Source: Panopea generosa (Eukaryota > Mollusca > Bivalvia > Adapedonta > Hiatellidae). From it: DNA of 64,000 bases. The translations under genes and the position numbers were made by a program. The notes beneath the pieces are model-generated. The model was not told where the DNA came from and did no database searches. It saw nothing but the letters and a program-made list of their open reading frames with translations. The stretch spans positions 50,721,206 through 50,785,205 of the forward strand of contig CM055901.1 of assembly GCA_029582155.1 (NCBI GenBank), written 5' to 3'. Shown here piece after piece: positions 12,165-24,909 of this stretch; the stretch's first letter is position 1, and the number at the start of each line of letters is the position of its first letter.

Positions 12165-12640
12165 AAGTGTGACACTGAATTAAACCAACACAATCTGATA
12201 TTGAAAGAACTCAAAGCTTGGCATTGGATAAAACCAGTCTGATATTGATTGCAAGAGCAGAAAGTTTGGCATTGAATGAAACCAGTCTAATACTGACTGA
12301 AAGAGCAGAACGTTTGGCATTGAATGAAACCAGTCTGATATTGATTGAAAGAACAGAAAGTGTGTCATTGGATGAAACCAGTCTGATATTGATTGAAAGA
12401 GCAGAAAGTGTGTCATTGGATGAAACCAGTCTGATATTGATTGAAAGAACAGAAAGTGTGTCATTGGATGAAACCAGTCTGATATTGATTGAAAGAACAG
12501 AAAGTGTGTCATTGGATGAAACCAGTCTGATAACGATTGAAAGAGAAGAAAGTTTGGTATTGGATGAAACCAGTCTGATATTGATTGAAAGAACAGAAAG
12601 ATTGGTACTTGGTGTGACATTGGATTGAGAATGTGACACT
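12165..12640. repeat. 48-bp minisatellite, about 9 copies
   Basis: The unit reads GAAACCAGTCTGATATTGAT then TGAAAGAACAGAAAGTGTGT then CATTGGAT; starts at 12374 and 12422 give a period of exactly 48. Because 48 is 16 codons, the array is open in several frames on both strands for about 136-152 codons (16-residue repeat ETSLILIERTESVSLD on the plus strand). It is intronic to the minus-strand gene. Diverged, shorter motif remnants (TTGAACACATT and similar) continue to about 12930. Confidence 0.85.
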
Positions 12641-13052
12641 GAATAAATCCAAGATGTTACAATGGACATATTGTGGATGAGACACTAAATTGACTGGTAT
12701 TTGGAATATCACATTGAACATATTATCTTAGTCATTGAACACATCAAGGATTTCATTGAACACATTGAAGATTACACATTGAACATATCCAGGATGTGAC
12801 ATGGACCCATCTAGGATGTGACACTGAATTTCTTCGGATTTCACATAGAATATCATGAATTTCAAATTAAAGATATTCAGGATGCCAAATTGAGCATACC
12901 AAAGATGTATTATTGACAATTCCAAGAGTATGACACTTCATAATAATACCCATATAAACTAATTTTGGTTTAAATTTAAAAAAAGAAACTGCCACCAAAG
13001 GGTTAAAGGTACAAACATAAGTGAACATTAAATACTTTTTTCATTAACTGAC

Positions 13053-13193
13053 CTTATCTAACATTTGTTTGTATTCTTTTTTCTTTTGGGCTGCGTCTTG
13101 TTTCAATTGCCTGTCATATTGTCCTATATTTAGACCACCAGGGGGAGTAACTGGTCGCCCTCGCAAAGCCAATTCTTTCGCCTCTTTCTCTTT
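13053..13193 (-). CDS. CSPP1: CSPP1-like exon with one full module, 47 codons
   Basis: The acceptor is CTTTATAG and the donor GTCAGTTAA; 141 bp, phase 0 at both ends. It starts KEKEAKELALRGRPVTPPGG, continues LNIGQYDRQLKQD and closes with AAQKKKEYKQMLDK. The Gly-Leu-x-Ile-Gly-x-Tyr-Asp/Glu entry and the Glu-Tyr-x-x-Met/Leu-x-x-Lys exit are the hallmark spacing seen in the other module exons, similar to CSPP1 N-terminal modules. The exon lies only about 50 bp from a 2-kb minisatellite in the upstream intron. Confidence 0.77.
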
Positions 13194-13241
13194 CTATAAA
13201 GTAATATGAAGGTACTTATAATGTAGCACATACAGATTGAT

Positions 13242-15288
13242 CAACTCACTTTACTCTTCATGTATACTGATAAACACACTAACCTAGCAGATCACTAACA
13301 CCTCATGTATACTGATAAACTCCCTAACCTAGCAGATCACTTAACTCCACATGTTTACTAATAAACTCCCTAGCGTAGGATGTCACTTAATACCTCATAT
13401 ATACTGATAAACTCCCTAACCTAGTAGATCACTTAACTCCTCATGTATACTGATAAACTCCCTAACCTAGTAGATCACTTAACTCCTCATGTATACTGAT
13501 AAACTCCCTAACCTAGTAGATCACTTAACTCCTCATGTATACTGATAAACTCCCTAACCTAGTAGATCACTTAACTCCTCATGTATACTGATAAACTCCC
13601 TAACCTAGTAGATCACTTAACTCCTCATGTATACTGATAAACTCCCTAACCTAGTAGATCACTTAACTCCACATGTTTACTAATAAACTCCCTAGCGTAG
13701 GATGTCACTTAATACCTCATATATACTGATAAACTCCCTACCCTAGTAGATCACTTAACTCCTCATGTATACTGATAAATTCCCTAACCTAGCAGATCAC
13801 TTAACTCCTCATGTATACTGATAAATTCCCTAACCTAGCAGATCACTTAACTCCTCATGTTTACTCCCTAACCTAGGATATCACTTAACTCCTCATATAT
13901 ACTGATAAACTCCCTAACCTAGTAGATCACTTAACTCCTCATGTATACTGATAAATTCCCTAACCTAGCAGATCACTTAATTCCTCATGTATACTGATAA
14001 ATTCCCTAACCTAGCAGATCATGTAACTCCTCATGTATACTGATAAATTCCCTAACCTTGCAGATCACTTAACTCCTCATGTATACTGATAAATTCCCAA
14101 ACCTAGCAGATCACTTAATTCCTCATGTATACTGATAAATTCCCTAACCTAGCAGATCACTTAACTCCTCATGTATACTGATAAATTCCCTAACCTTGCA
14201 GATCACTTAACTCCTCATATATACTGATAAATTCCCTAACCTAGCAGATCACTTAACTCCTCATGTATACTGATAAATTCCCTAACCTTGCAGATCACTT
14301 AACTCCTCATATATACTGATAAACTCCCTAACCTAGCAAATCACTAACTCCTAATGTATACTGATAAACTACCTAACCTAGCAGATCACTTAACTCCTCA
14401 TGTTTACTCCCTAACCTAGGAGATCACTTAACTCTTCATGTATACTGATAAACTCCCTAGCCTAGGATGTCACTCAACTCGTCATGTAAACTGATAAACT
14501 CCCTAACCTAGGATATCACTTAACTCCTCATGTATACTGATAAACTCCCTAACATAGCATATCACTAAACTCCTCATGTATACTGATAAACTCCCTAACC
14601 TAGGAGATCACTTATCTCCTCATGTATACTGATAAATTCCCTAACCTAGGAGATCACTAAACTCCTGAAGTTCACTGATAAATTTCCTAACATAGGAGGT
14701 CACTTAACTTCTCATGCATACTGATAAACTCCCTAACCTAGGACACCACTAAACTCCTCATGTAAACTGATAAATTCCCTAACCTAAGAGATCACTTAAC
14801 TCCTCATGTATACTGATAAACTCCCTAACCTAGGATGTCAATTAACTCCTCATGTATACTGATAAACTCCCTAACCTAGGATGTCACTTAACTCCTCATG
14901 TATACTGATAAACTCCCTAGCCTAGGCAATCACTTAATTCCTCATGTATACTGATAATCTCCCTAACCTAGGCAATCACTTAATTCCTCATGTATACTGA
15001 TAAACTCCCTAACCTAGGATGTCAATTAACTCCTCATGTATACTGATAAACTCCCTAGCCTAGGCAATCACTTAATTCCTCATGTATACTGATAAACCCC
15101 CTAACCTAGGATGTCACTTAAATCCTCATGACTGTATACTTATAAACAAACTGACCTAGGATGTCACTTAAATTCTCATATATACTGATAAACTCCCTAA
15201 CCTAAGACGTCACTTTACCATTCATGTATACTGAACAATTACCTAACTTAGGATGTCACTTAAATCGTCATGTATACTGATAAACATA
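13242..15288. repeat. 46-bp minisatellite array, about 44 copies
   Basis: The consensus is ACTCCTCATGTATACTGATA then AACTCCCTAACCTAGTAGAT then CACTTA, total 46 bp. The block at about 13440-13665 is almost perfectly homogeneous, while copies after 14700 are more diverged. A marked variant (GTTTACTAATAAACTCCCTA then GCGTAGG) occurs at 13353 and again at 13675, 322 bp or exactly seven units later, so a seven-unit block has been duplicated. It is intronic, about 50 bp upstream (in transcript sense) of the 13053-13193 exon. Confidence 0.93.
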
Positions 15289-18200
15289 ATATTGAATGTT
15301 TAGACATATTGACAAGCTGACTAAAATTAATGTTACTGAATGCTGTAAATAATATCACATCTTCTGTGGAAAAGATCATCCACTGAAAATGAACAATAAA
15401 TCATACTTTATTTCTTTTCATTTATTTAAAATGATTGTTGCATCAAAATGAAAAATCAATACAGCAATAGTTGAGAGAACACAATGTCATGTAATAACTA
15501 TTTTATGATTTAAAGAATAAAAGTCACTTGCTGATAATACAAAAATACAATTATCCTTTAAATATGAAAAATGTTGGCAATAAGTATTTATTACCTAATA
15601 ACGAAAACTTAATTTCAAACAAAAATAGCTATATCATTTAAAAATTATCCAAACCTTCCATGTACTAGGTTAACAGTTTATTTCCATTTTAAATTTCGCT
15701 AAAAAAGTTAATGAAATATAAAGACTATTTATTAGTAACTAAGTGTATAAAGACTTGATATAAATATGGCTATACAGAAACTATGTGTGCTACAGCATGT
15801 GATATCCTACACCCAGTGTCAGGTTTCAAAACAAGTAATGACAAAAATATTCTATGAGCTAATGTATATAACAGAAATTGAGATGCAGAAAAATAGTTAA
15901 TAACACAATGTTGCAAAGTTCATGATGTGCTAATGGTAGCTAAAAGAATATAACAGTCTCAAATAATCATCTATTTATTAACAAAAGGATAGGAGTGAAA
16001 GCATCACCCTGTCTACCCCAATTTGTACAGTGAAAATAAAGGTGTAACAGTAAAGAAATGGATTCAGGCAGAGCGATATTGAATCATTCATTGAAACAAT
16101 GGAAGCGACATATTTAGAAAGAATGTAGGTACACACAGTACACAAATAAATGAAAAATATATTGTAGGGGAGAAAATATTAAATAAAACATAAGCCAATG
16201 ACATACAAAAGGAAAACAATTACAAGTAGAGAGTAAATAAAAGAGTCAATTCTCTTTTGTAGAAGTCAATTAAAGTAACAAGACTGTCATATTTGTTGTA
16301 TAATTATGATAATGTCCATTAACCAATCTTAAACCTAGAAACAATTCAGTATATTATTTTATCTAAAAATGACTTTTCAAATAATTGATGGAAAGAAATT
16401 AGCAAACAAGTGTACAAATACATACACAGAAATAATGGCAAATGTCAGAAACAACTGGTTTGGGTATAATACTATTGATAATTGATATTTTAATGTATAC
16501 ATGAGGCCATAATAAACTCCTAGATTTTCATCCAACTTTATTTCAAAACAGAAGGTTGGGGGTACATTGTTTTTTTAAATATTAAAATGTGTGGTATTAG
16601 ATATAAAATGAAGAAAATCATTCACAAATCAAAAGGTTTAAAAATATGGCACCTTTTGGCAAGTTACAGAGTTTTTCTTAAAATATGCAGAGGTGGTTAA
16701 AAAACAGAGGCAGACAGGTATGAAAATGTAGGAATTAAATGATTATGGCCTAATCAATGGTAGAATTGGAACATTGTTATTGTTAATATGGGACTTAGAG
16801 ACACTACTGGTGTTAGAAAGACTTAAACAATTACCATAGGGTAGTAACATAACAATTGAAATAGGGCAGTGATATACGAGGTCAATTCCAGAAAAAAACT
16901 GACATTTAATAATACTTCACAAAACAATGATTTAATCACAACATATTAAGAAATATAAACTAAATATAGTATATATTGAATACAATTTGTATTTTTTGTT
17001 CAAATATCAATTTTTTTTTGGTTAACAAGTTTGCATGTTCCTTTCATTAAAAATGTATTACACATACATTATTAGTATTTGTCATAAAAATTATCAAATG
17101 TGCTAAATATATATATGTGTCACATATAGTATTACTACATGACATTTTTTGTATAACAGTTATCATAATCATATTTTTCTTCTGTGTAACATAATTTTAT
17201 TTTCCCTCTGTGTAACATAATTATATTTTCCCTCTTTGTAACATAATTATATTTTCATATTAACAATTTTATAACAGATTATAAAACTATGAGAACTACC
17301 AAGAAGAAAAATATATAGAAAAATATATACATACAAATGTATAAATGGTGATAAAGTAAAGGAAAAATACAGTAATTAAGTAAGTGAAGGGAAATTTGTT
17401 ACATGTATCATTCTGTTCTTGACCAATATCAAATATGTATGATAATGAAGTTTTGAACAATGATTGCTTTGTTTACTTGTTCCTCTAAAGGAAACAGATT
17501 ATCAGTTTAAGTCAAATGGTTTTAAACTTCTATTTTACTTTGATTGTGAAACATTATTATTATTACAACTTAAAAAAATCACATTCGGAGTCTTCCTGGG
17601 TAAAACCAGTACTAAGCATATAAGGAAAAAAATGTCTTGCTGAAGGACACCACACATAGCTGTGGGGGTGAACTGAACCCGTGACCCTCCGATCCTAGGT
17701 TCTATGCTCTACCATTGAATCACATGCACTACAAGTCAAATGGTTGTTAAAAGGACACACAAATCTTTAAAATTAATTTAGTCCTATTTCTGAAAATAAT
17801 ACATCTACAAAAAACCTATAATGAAACTAAAATACCACAGTATGTAAAACTATACTTATATAACCCTTTATATTGTGTCAATTTGCATCCTAAGGTCATG
17901 ATTGTACAAACATGGAAGAATATCATTAGGTTATTATACTTCATGCAAAATATTAAAGGTCTAGGCCTTCTGCATTCAAAAGAAGATTTTTGAAATCTAA
18001 AAAACAAACAAACTGATAAGCCTCTAAAGCAGGTCAAATTTGACCCAAGTATTCATAACTTGAACAAACTTGAGAGACCTTCATACAAGAATACTTCACA
18101 AAACTTTGACAAAAATCTGTCATGCAGTTTCAGAGAAGTTTGTAGCAAATGACAAGGGACAGACAATGGACATGCGAGGGCAATCACAAAAGTTCACCTG

Positions 18201-19237
18201 TGAGCATTTGGCTCAGCTGAGATAATATGCCAAAAAATATCATTTGCATTTTTTAAGTTTTTTTTCTATATTTTCAGATGCCTCTATTTTTGAAATGTGA
18301 AAATTCCGGTAGTAGCACTTCTAAATTCATATCTCTCCATGGTTATACTTACATAGGTGTAACTTTTGGTTTGATGTATGTACACATGAATTAACTCATT
18401 TTTAACATTGCAGTGTGTCCCTTTATGTCATTCATTTATCCATTTGATTTTTTTCCATATTTAAACAACCAGATTTCCGGTTCTCAAACCTAACATACAA
18501 TTATCCCTAATTGCTCAAGAACAGACATTTTTACTGTGTTAGGGTTTTTTGCAAAACTTTTAAGATCTTCTTGAGTTGAAACTATAAGGTGATTTTGTTC
18601 AATCTATATCTGTGCTCCTTTTTCAGCACTGGTGGATTAAGGTGGTACCAATCCCAGTACATTCCTCTACTCCCCTCTCTAGCCAGAAAATGTATAAGAT
18701 GAGATGGAACCCTCCATTTGAGTTTAGCAAGTCTTCCTTGATGAGAAAAACTTATAATGATACAGACGGTTTTTTAACAAAACAATTTAAAGTTGTTCAG
18801 TTTTTATGATGATTTTTTTCTACGGAAATTACTACACCTTTTCTAAATTCCCAAATAATATTTGATCAGTCAACCTATATATCAAAGTTCACCACAAAAA
18901 TCACCACATCATATCTCTTAGTCGCGTTACATTTTTTAATATTCCAACATTTTCCAAACATGTTTTGCTCTCTCTTGAGATAGTCCAATAGAAATTATAA
19001 CAAGACACTCTTCAAAACCAAATGTCTCATTGCAAATTCAAATACTTCTCATTTGATTGAAAGTTAATCTAAAACAAGTGTTTTTGTGCTCAAATGTTTC
19101 ACAAAACCCTATTGTACATATATTTGTAGATATCTATGTAATAAATATGCACAGATAAAAGCAAAATGTAACAAAACAGAGGTTGCAATGCCATATACCA
19201 CTCTATATTACTTTGGTGTATACAGTGCTGTTATTAC
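15289..19237 (-). other. Rest of the 6-kb intron
   Basis: AT-rich sequence without supported exons. It contains a three-copy short repeat at about 17185-17255 (TGTAACATAATTATATTTTC with small changes) and a SINE at about 17578-17735. The open frames at 17.8 and 18.6 kb are short and have no splice or composition support. Confidence 0.55.
17578..17735 (-). repeat. tRNA-derived SINE
   Basis: On the minus strand the head has TTCAATGGTAGAGCAT (A-box region) and CACGGGTTCAGTTCACCC (B-box region), followed by a body reading toward CTTAGTACTGGTTTTACCCA. A similar element is at 22617-22750 in the same orientation. The anticodon arm is not preserved, so it is a SINE and not a tRNA gene. Confidence 0.65.
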
Positions 19238-19351
19238 CTTCTCCCTCAACATATTATAATCTCTTTTCCTTTCCTCAGCAAGATATTTCTGGTTTTCCTC
19301 GTAATTCATCACAGGTTTAGGATGATTGTCAAGAGGGTATTGGAATTTCCC
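19238..19351 (-). CDS. CSPP1: CSPP1-like exon with one module, 38 codons
   Basis: The acceptor is AACTGTCAAAAG, with a weak pyrimidine tract, and the donor GTAATAAC; 114 bp, phase 0 at both ends. It starts GKFQYPLDNHPKPVMNYEEN and ends in the helix QKYLAEERKRDYNMLREK. The Leu-x-x-Glu-Glu-Arg-x-x-x-Tyr-Asn spacing closely resembles the LREERNKEYNQF segment of vertebrate CSPP1 as I recall it. The start of the exon continues GYQDYL of the previous exon. The weak acceptor is the main reason for less than full confidence in the exact start. Confidence 0.74.
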
Positions 19352-19688
19352 CTTTTGACAGTTAAAACACATGAATATAAACTAGATTATACTAGGAAAA
19401 CATGCAATTACAAATTCAGTTACTTTAAAGGATTGTAGGAATGTATTGAAGGAAGAAAAAGCTAAGCAGCATATCATGTATAATAAATGATTATAGTACA
19501 CTCAAGAGATATGGAAATGCAACACAGGGTTTAGAGGGGACTTACTTGGAAATGGAAAAAGAGACACCAATGCAGGAGGTGCCAAATTGTTCAGTTACAT
19601 ATCAAGTAATTAACCAAAGACATCAGCAGACAATAATTTTATTGCAGGATATTGATATAATAATTATACACTCATGCTAAATATATTT

Positions 19689-20786
19689 TGTTTTCATCTC
19701 TTCCTCACACAGTGCTGAGTTTTCATATCTCTTCCTCACACAGTGCTGAGTTTTCATATCTTTTCCTCACAAAGTGCTGAGTTTTTATATCTTTTCCTCA
19801 CACAGTGCTGAGTTTTTACATCTTTTCCTCACACAGTGCTGGGTTTTTATATCTTTTCCTCACACAGTGCTGAGTTTTCATATCTCTTCCTCACACATTG
19901 CTGAGTTATCATATCCCTTCCTCACACAGTGCTGACTTTCCATACCGCACCCTCATACAATGCTGAGTTTTCAAATCTCTTCCTCACACAGTTCTAAGTT
20001 TACATATCTCACCCTCATACAGTTCTGTGTTTTTATATCTATCCCTCACACAGTGCTGAGTTTTCATATCTTTTCTTCACACAATGCTGAGTTTTCATAT
20101 ATCTTCCTCACACACTGCTGAGTTTTCATATCTCACCCTCACACAATGCTGAGTTTTCATAGCTCTTCCTCACACAGTTCTGAGTTTTCATATATCTTCC
20201 TCACACAGTGCTGAGTTTTCATATCTCTTCCTCACACAGTGCTGCGTTTCCATATCCACCCTCACACAGTTCTGAATTTTCATATTTCTTCCTCACACAG
20301 TGCTGAGTTTTCACATACAACCCTCACACAATGCTAAGTTTTCATATCTCTTCCTCACACAGTGCTAAGTTCCATAACTCTTCTTCACACAGTACTATGT
20401 TTCCATATCTCACCCTCACACAATGCTGAATTTTCATATCTCTTCCTCACACAGTTCTGAGTTTTCATATCTCACCCTCACACAGTTCTGAGTTTTCATA
20501 TCTCTTCCTCACACAGTGCTGTGTTTCCATATCTCTTCCCCACACAGTGCTAAGTTTTCATATCTTTTCCTCACACAGCGCTGAGTTTTCATATCTCACC
20601 CTCACACAGTTCTGAGTTTTCATATCTCACTCTCACACAGTGCTGAGTTTTCATATCTCTTTCTCACACAGTGCTGAGTTTTTCATATTTCTTCCTCACA
20701 CAACACTGAGTTTTCCTATCTCTTCCTCACACAGTGCTGAGTTTTCATATCTCTTCCTCACACAGTGCTGAGTTTCCATATCTCTA
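19689..20786. repeat. 31-bp minisatellite array, about 35 copies
   Basis: The consensus on the plus strand is TTTTCATATCTCTTCCTCAC then ACAGTGCTGAG. Variants include CACCCTCATACAATGCTGAG and TTCTGAG types. It is intronic, about 340 bp upstream (transcript sense) of the 19238-19351 exon. Read in the transcript sense, each unit carries GTGTGAGGAAGAG, which resembles a 5' splice site; read on the plus strand it resembles a pyrimidine tract plus CACAG acceptor. Confidence 0.92.
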
Positions 20787-21827
20787 GAGTGTGTGCTCTT
20801 GAATCTAGCAAGATCATAATGATATAAAGAACATGCAATCAACTACTGGAGCTGAACTGAAATATTCATGTGATATATAACCCTTCATAGCATGCATCTA
20901 TTCTATTAACAAACATAACAACAGAGCATGCTTCTGAAGTTGCACCGATATCTAATTAAACAGAACATATTAGGATTTTTCCAATTTTAAAATCAGCTAT
21001 ATTTTTTAAAACATTTTCCAAAAAAATCATGCTTATAGGTATGTATTCACTGACTCTTGTTTGACATTACGATATCTATTTAAACATGCCAAGATAATAT
21101 ATTGAAAAGGGATTTCCTAACTTGGGCTACGTGCCTAGGTTAGACTGAAATAGATATCCCGCTTACAATTGCAACAGTAGTTTGTGATGCACACTCCAGT
21201 TGACATATCGAATGTGTCACATTTCTGTGCATTTGACATAACAAACCAATCAGATTTCATTTATCAATGATATTGAGATGCTTTAAATCCATTTTAAAAA
21301 TTATTTCATTTTTCGTGACATTTATAGCGTTATTTTCTGATATACTCTCTTTAAGTTATAATTCAATACTCAATTTTTTTTTTTCTAAGTATATATCTAA
21401 ACATGTTTGTGAAACAGAGTTAAGATGTCAACATTATAAAACGAAGGAATGGTAAACTTATACAAAAGTGTTCTGTACCAAATTTCATTAAACTTTCAAA
21501 TGTAAAACTCAGAACCGTGATATCACATTTTTCTGTAAATATTGTTATAATTATTGTAAAATATATTCATTCAATTTACAGCATTCACAAAAATATCACA
21601 AAAGATATTAAGATGGTTGGTATTGTGTTGTACTCTGATTACATCTTAAAATTTCTCATTTCTCATAGTGCATAAATGCTGATTGCAGATTTAAGTAATT
21701 ATTATCTGAAGTAAAACTTACATACTGCTGTTAATTTTGAAAATTCAGTACCTGGTTGCTGCGACAAATTATAACAGATCTCTAAGAGTAGATTTTGTTT
21801 TGTAACGATAGTCTAGATACCAACATA

Positions 21828-22260
21828 TAAACAAGAGGCCCAAGTGGGCCTGAATCACTCACAATACTAGATAATGGGCATGGTTCAGACATTATGTACA
21901 TGCAAGTCTGTTTAACTTTTTTTTTTAGTTTTTCCAAAATAAATACAAATGTATAATGTAAAACAATGAATATCACATATCCAGACCTTACATTTTGAAG
22001 AAGTGGAACAGCTTAGCTTGTACCTTGTTTAACTCTATGTAAAACTGTCATCCCTGTGGCAGTCCCAAAAATTTCACCCAAGGGACAGGACTTGAAAAAA
22101 GTCATTAGGAAATGCTACTTGTAAGATATCTTACCTTCATAACTTGCACATTCAGTGAAAAATATGGTGTGACCAAAATTTGATCCAAGGGAACAAATTG
22201 AACAAATTTAGTACAGACCATCGGTTTCCCATAATAAGTGCTTTTAAAACCTCTGTGTAT
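21828..22260 (+). repeat. Bivalve-type ACAAGAGGCCC dispersed repeat
   Basis: It begins AACAAGAGGCCCAAGTGGGC and continues with a diverged body including GAAGTGGAACAGCTTAGC and CCAAGGGAACAAATTGAAC. This head with a GGCCCAAGTGGGCC palindrome is a familiar start of dispersed repeats in bivalves. A related head (AACAAGAGGTCACACTTGC) is at 24668. The right boundary is uncertain and approaches the exon at 22309. Confidence 0.6.
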
Positions 22261-22308
22261 CTTCAAATACAGAGATTTAACCCAGGTAAAAAAATGTCTT
22301 GAACCTAC

Positions 22309-22452
22309 CAAGTAATCTTGATAGCCACGTCTGGTTTCCATATTTGCTTGCTCCTGTGAAACATTGTAGTCCATCTGTGGACCCTTGGGCTGTGCAGGGT
22401 AGGACTGGGTATGTCTACGCGTCTCCTCCATCTGTTTCTCCCTGCGCCTTTG
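22309..22452 (-). CDS. CSPP1: CSPP1-like exon, 48 codons
   Basis: The acceptor is TACTTTCAG and the donor GTAGGTTC; 144 bp, phase 0 at both ends. The translation starts QRRREKQMEETRRHTQ, continuing the helix of the previous exon (NEMMKK). It then has SYPAQPKGPQMDYN, VSQEQANMETRRG and ends YQDYL. The pattern is a basic helix, a Pro-rich linker, then the start of the next helix. A longer unspliced open frame passes through the exon into both introns, but the splice sites and phase fit the exon only. Confidence 0.76.
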
Positions 22453-22616
22453 CTGAAAGTAGAACTGTATCATCAGCAAACAGTAAAACATTCTTATTGT
22501 TTCCTATGCAACTATCAATATATGTTTTTCCTGTTCATATTTTATAATATTGTTTGATTAGTTTAGACTTATTTATTTTACTTCGATTGTGAAACAAGTT
22601 CTTACAACTTTAGACA

Positions 22617-22750
22617 AATCACGCTCAAAGTCTTCCTGGGTAGGTAACCAGTACTAAGCATATGCGGAAAAGGTGTCCACACACAACCGTGACGTCGAAT
22701 CAACCCACGACCCTCCGATCATGGGTTTGTTTCTCTACCACTAGACCATA
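22617..22750 (-). repeat. tRNA-derived SINE
   Basis: On the minus strand it has TGGTCTAGTGGTAGAGAAAC (A-box region, 22733-22750) and GGGTTGATTCGACG (B-box region), followed by the same body as the 17578-17735 element (AGTACTGGTTACCTACCCAG). It is a diverged SINE. Confidence 0.65.
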
Positions 22751-23337
22751 TCATTTACAAAAGTGTATTTTTTATATATTATATCCTTTGCATACTTGTA
22801 TTAATAATTTTAAATATCATTTACATTTTTGTATGCTTTACATACCATTTATATTTTTCTATTCTATATAATATTTAGCGTACTTATAGCCTTTTTATAT
22901 CATTGAAATTTATTGTTTCCCTCATATACCGTGTAGATACTTGTAACAGATCATTATCCAAGCAGGTCAGTTATATAACTTTTCTGATATTTATTACTAA
23001 GACCTACTGACAAATGTACAAGTCAAACTGTACACATTTTTTCTAAAATTGTAAAACAGCACACTTACCCTTTATGTAGTTAATCATTAATTAATTAGTA
23101 AAATGCATGTAAGCAAACCAAATCAACTCATTAGGCAAAACGTAACTAAAGTTAGGGTGCAAACAAAACATACACACACACCAATAATGTGCAGTAATAA
23201 AAAATATAATGTTTTCAATGCTAGCATGTTTATACTGGCAAGTTGATTAGTGTTTAATAGTGTTAATTAGGGTACATGGAAATATCAACTTTAAACTAAT
23301 AATGTTATTGTGACGAAAATAAAGAATAACTGTTGAT

Positions 23338-23640
23338 TTCAGAGAAATATCTTTATTCACCTTTCCAGCACTGAAGTGGTATGGTTCCAGAGAATACCAT
23401 TTTTATTTTACCGACTGAGCACCAATGTGGTATGGTTTCAGAGAAATACCATTTTTATTTCATGGGTCAAGCACTGTAGTTGTATGGTTTCAGAGAAATA
23501 CCATTTTTATTTCACGGATCGAGCACTGTAGTTGTATGGTTTCAGAGAAATACCATTTTTATTTCACGGATCAAGCACTGTAGTTGTATGGTTTCAGAGA
23601 AATACCATTTCTATTTCACGGATTGAGCACTGATGTACAG
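23338..23640. repeat. ~58-bp minisatellite, about 5 copies
   Basis: The unit contains TGGTTTCAGAGAAATACCAT then TTTTATTTCACGGATCGAGC then ACTGTAGTTGTA. Five adjacent copies differ by a few substitutions, the outer ones most. It is intronic in the 22.5-27.6 kb intron. Confidence 0.82.
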
Positions 23641-24317
23641 GACTGCCCAATAAACCGGTATAGAACGGGTTATAGTTGCGCTAGTACATACCGTGTCACT
23701 ATTATTGAGTAACATTTTTTTTCAACAATTTCTGTGACCAAGTATTTATGGAAATTTCCGAAGAGAAAAGGTGTAGATTTTTGTGTCTGTTTACTAAAGA
23801 AAGTAATATTTTCAGCTTTTTAAAGTTTTAAGTTGTCTTAATTGTAAAAGTAACGCATAATCAGACCAGAAAAACTGCATATTCATAAGTTACTATAGAA
23901 AATAAATCATCACATGTGATGCCATCGACTACATCGAGAGTAATCAATATGGAGGACGCATGGGAAATTGTTCAAAATAAGCTTGGCGAATCTGATATTT
24001 GGAGATGTCTTACCCTTAAGAAATGACATGGTATAACATGATATGTACCACAATAGTAACTCACTAAAAAATGCAGTATACCACGTAACTTGTTTTTCGT
24101 AATACTCATCTATACTGAAGTGAAATAAGCATGTCAACTCAAGTGTTTACAAGTGAAATATTATTGGTATTTCATTGAAACCAGCATTGCTTATTTTTAT
24201 TTAATGATTTCAAATTTCTGACAGTTTTGAAAAGTGAAATTATCAAGTATAATTCAAAACTTATAACATAAAATATGTGAATTTTAAAAATGTTCTTGAT
24301 TTGAAGATATGTGGGAA

Positions 24318-24575
24318 TCTTGTCATTTAGCAAACACAATTATATTGGCAAAATATTGTCATTTAGCAAACACAATTATACTGGCAAAATATTTTATAAA
24401 CTATACATGATAATATAATACAATGGAAATATTGATTTCCAGCAAACACAATTATACTGGCAAAATAATTTATAAGATATACAGATATGGTAGTATTTTA
24501 AATATAATTGGAAATATTGATTTCTGGCAAACATTAGTATACTGGCAAGATAATTTGTAAACTACGTATGATGAC
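24318..24575. repeat. Short imperfect tandem repeat
   Basis: The motif GCAAACACAATTATACTGGC followed by AAAATA occurs four times with changing spacing (24338, 24367, 24442, 24528), the last as GCAAACATTAGTATACTGGC. The two middle longer copies share TGGAAATATTGATTTC. It has no coding significance. Confidence 0.65.
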
Positions 24576-24909
24576 ACATTCGTAACAAAACCTTTGTAGT
24601 ATGTTTGATAATCTCTTTTTTCAAAATATTATTGCAAATGTCGTTTTTTATCACAATGTTCTTTAAACAAGAGGTCACACTTGCACTAAATCACTCACTT
24701 GTGGCATATCACAATTATAAATCTTAATGATTCGGCCAGATCAAGATGAACAAGCCATAATGGTTATATAATTTTTGTGTAAGTTTGGTTAGGATCCAAT
24801 GTGAACTGCAGGTGGCAGAATTCACACAAGGCCAAATAATGCATTGTTGCAATTATCCTTTTTTTTAGAAAATTCATGGGCCATAACTATGACATTACTT
24901 ATCCAATTT

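Noticed and set aside
12180-12669. 136-152 codon repeat proteins on both strands
   Set aside because: 48-bp minisatellite, open in three frames at once.
13242-15288. CRISPR-like array
   Set aside because: Repeats are directly adjacent without unique spacers in an intron of a eukaryotic gene; a plain minisatellite.
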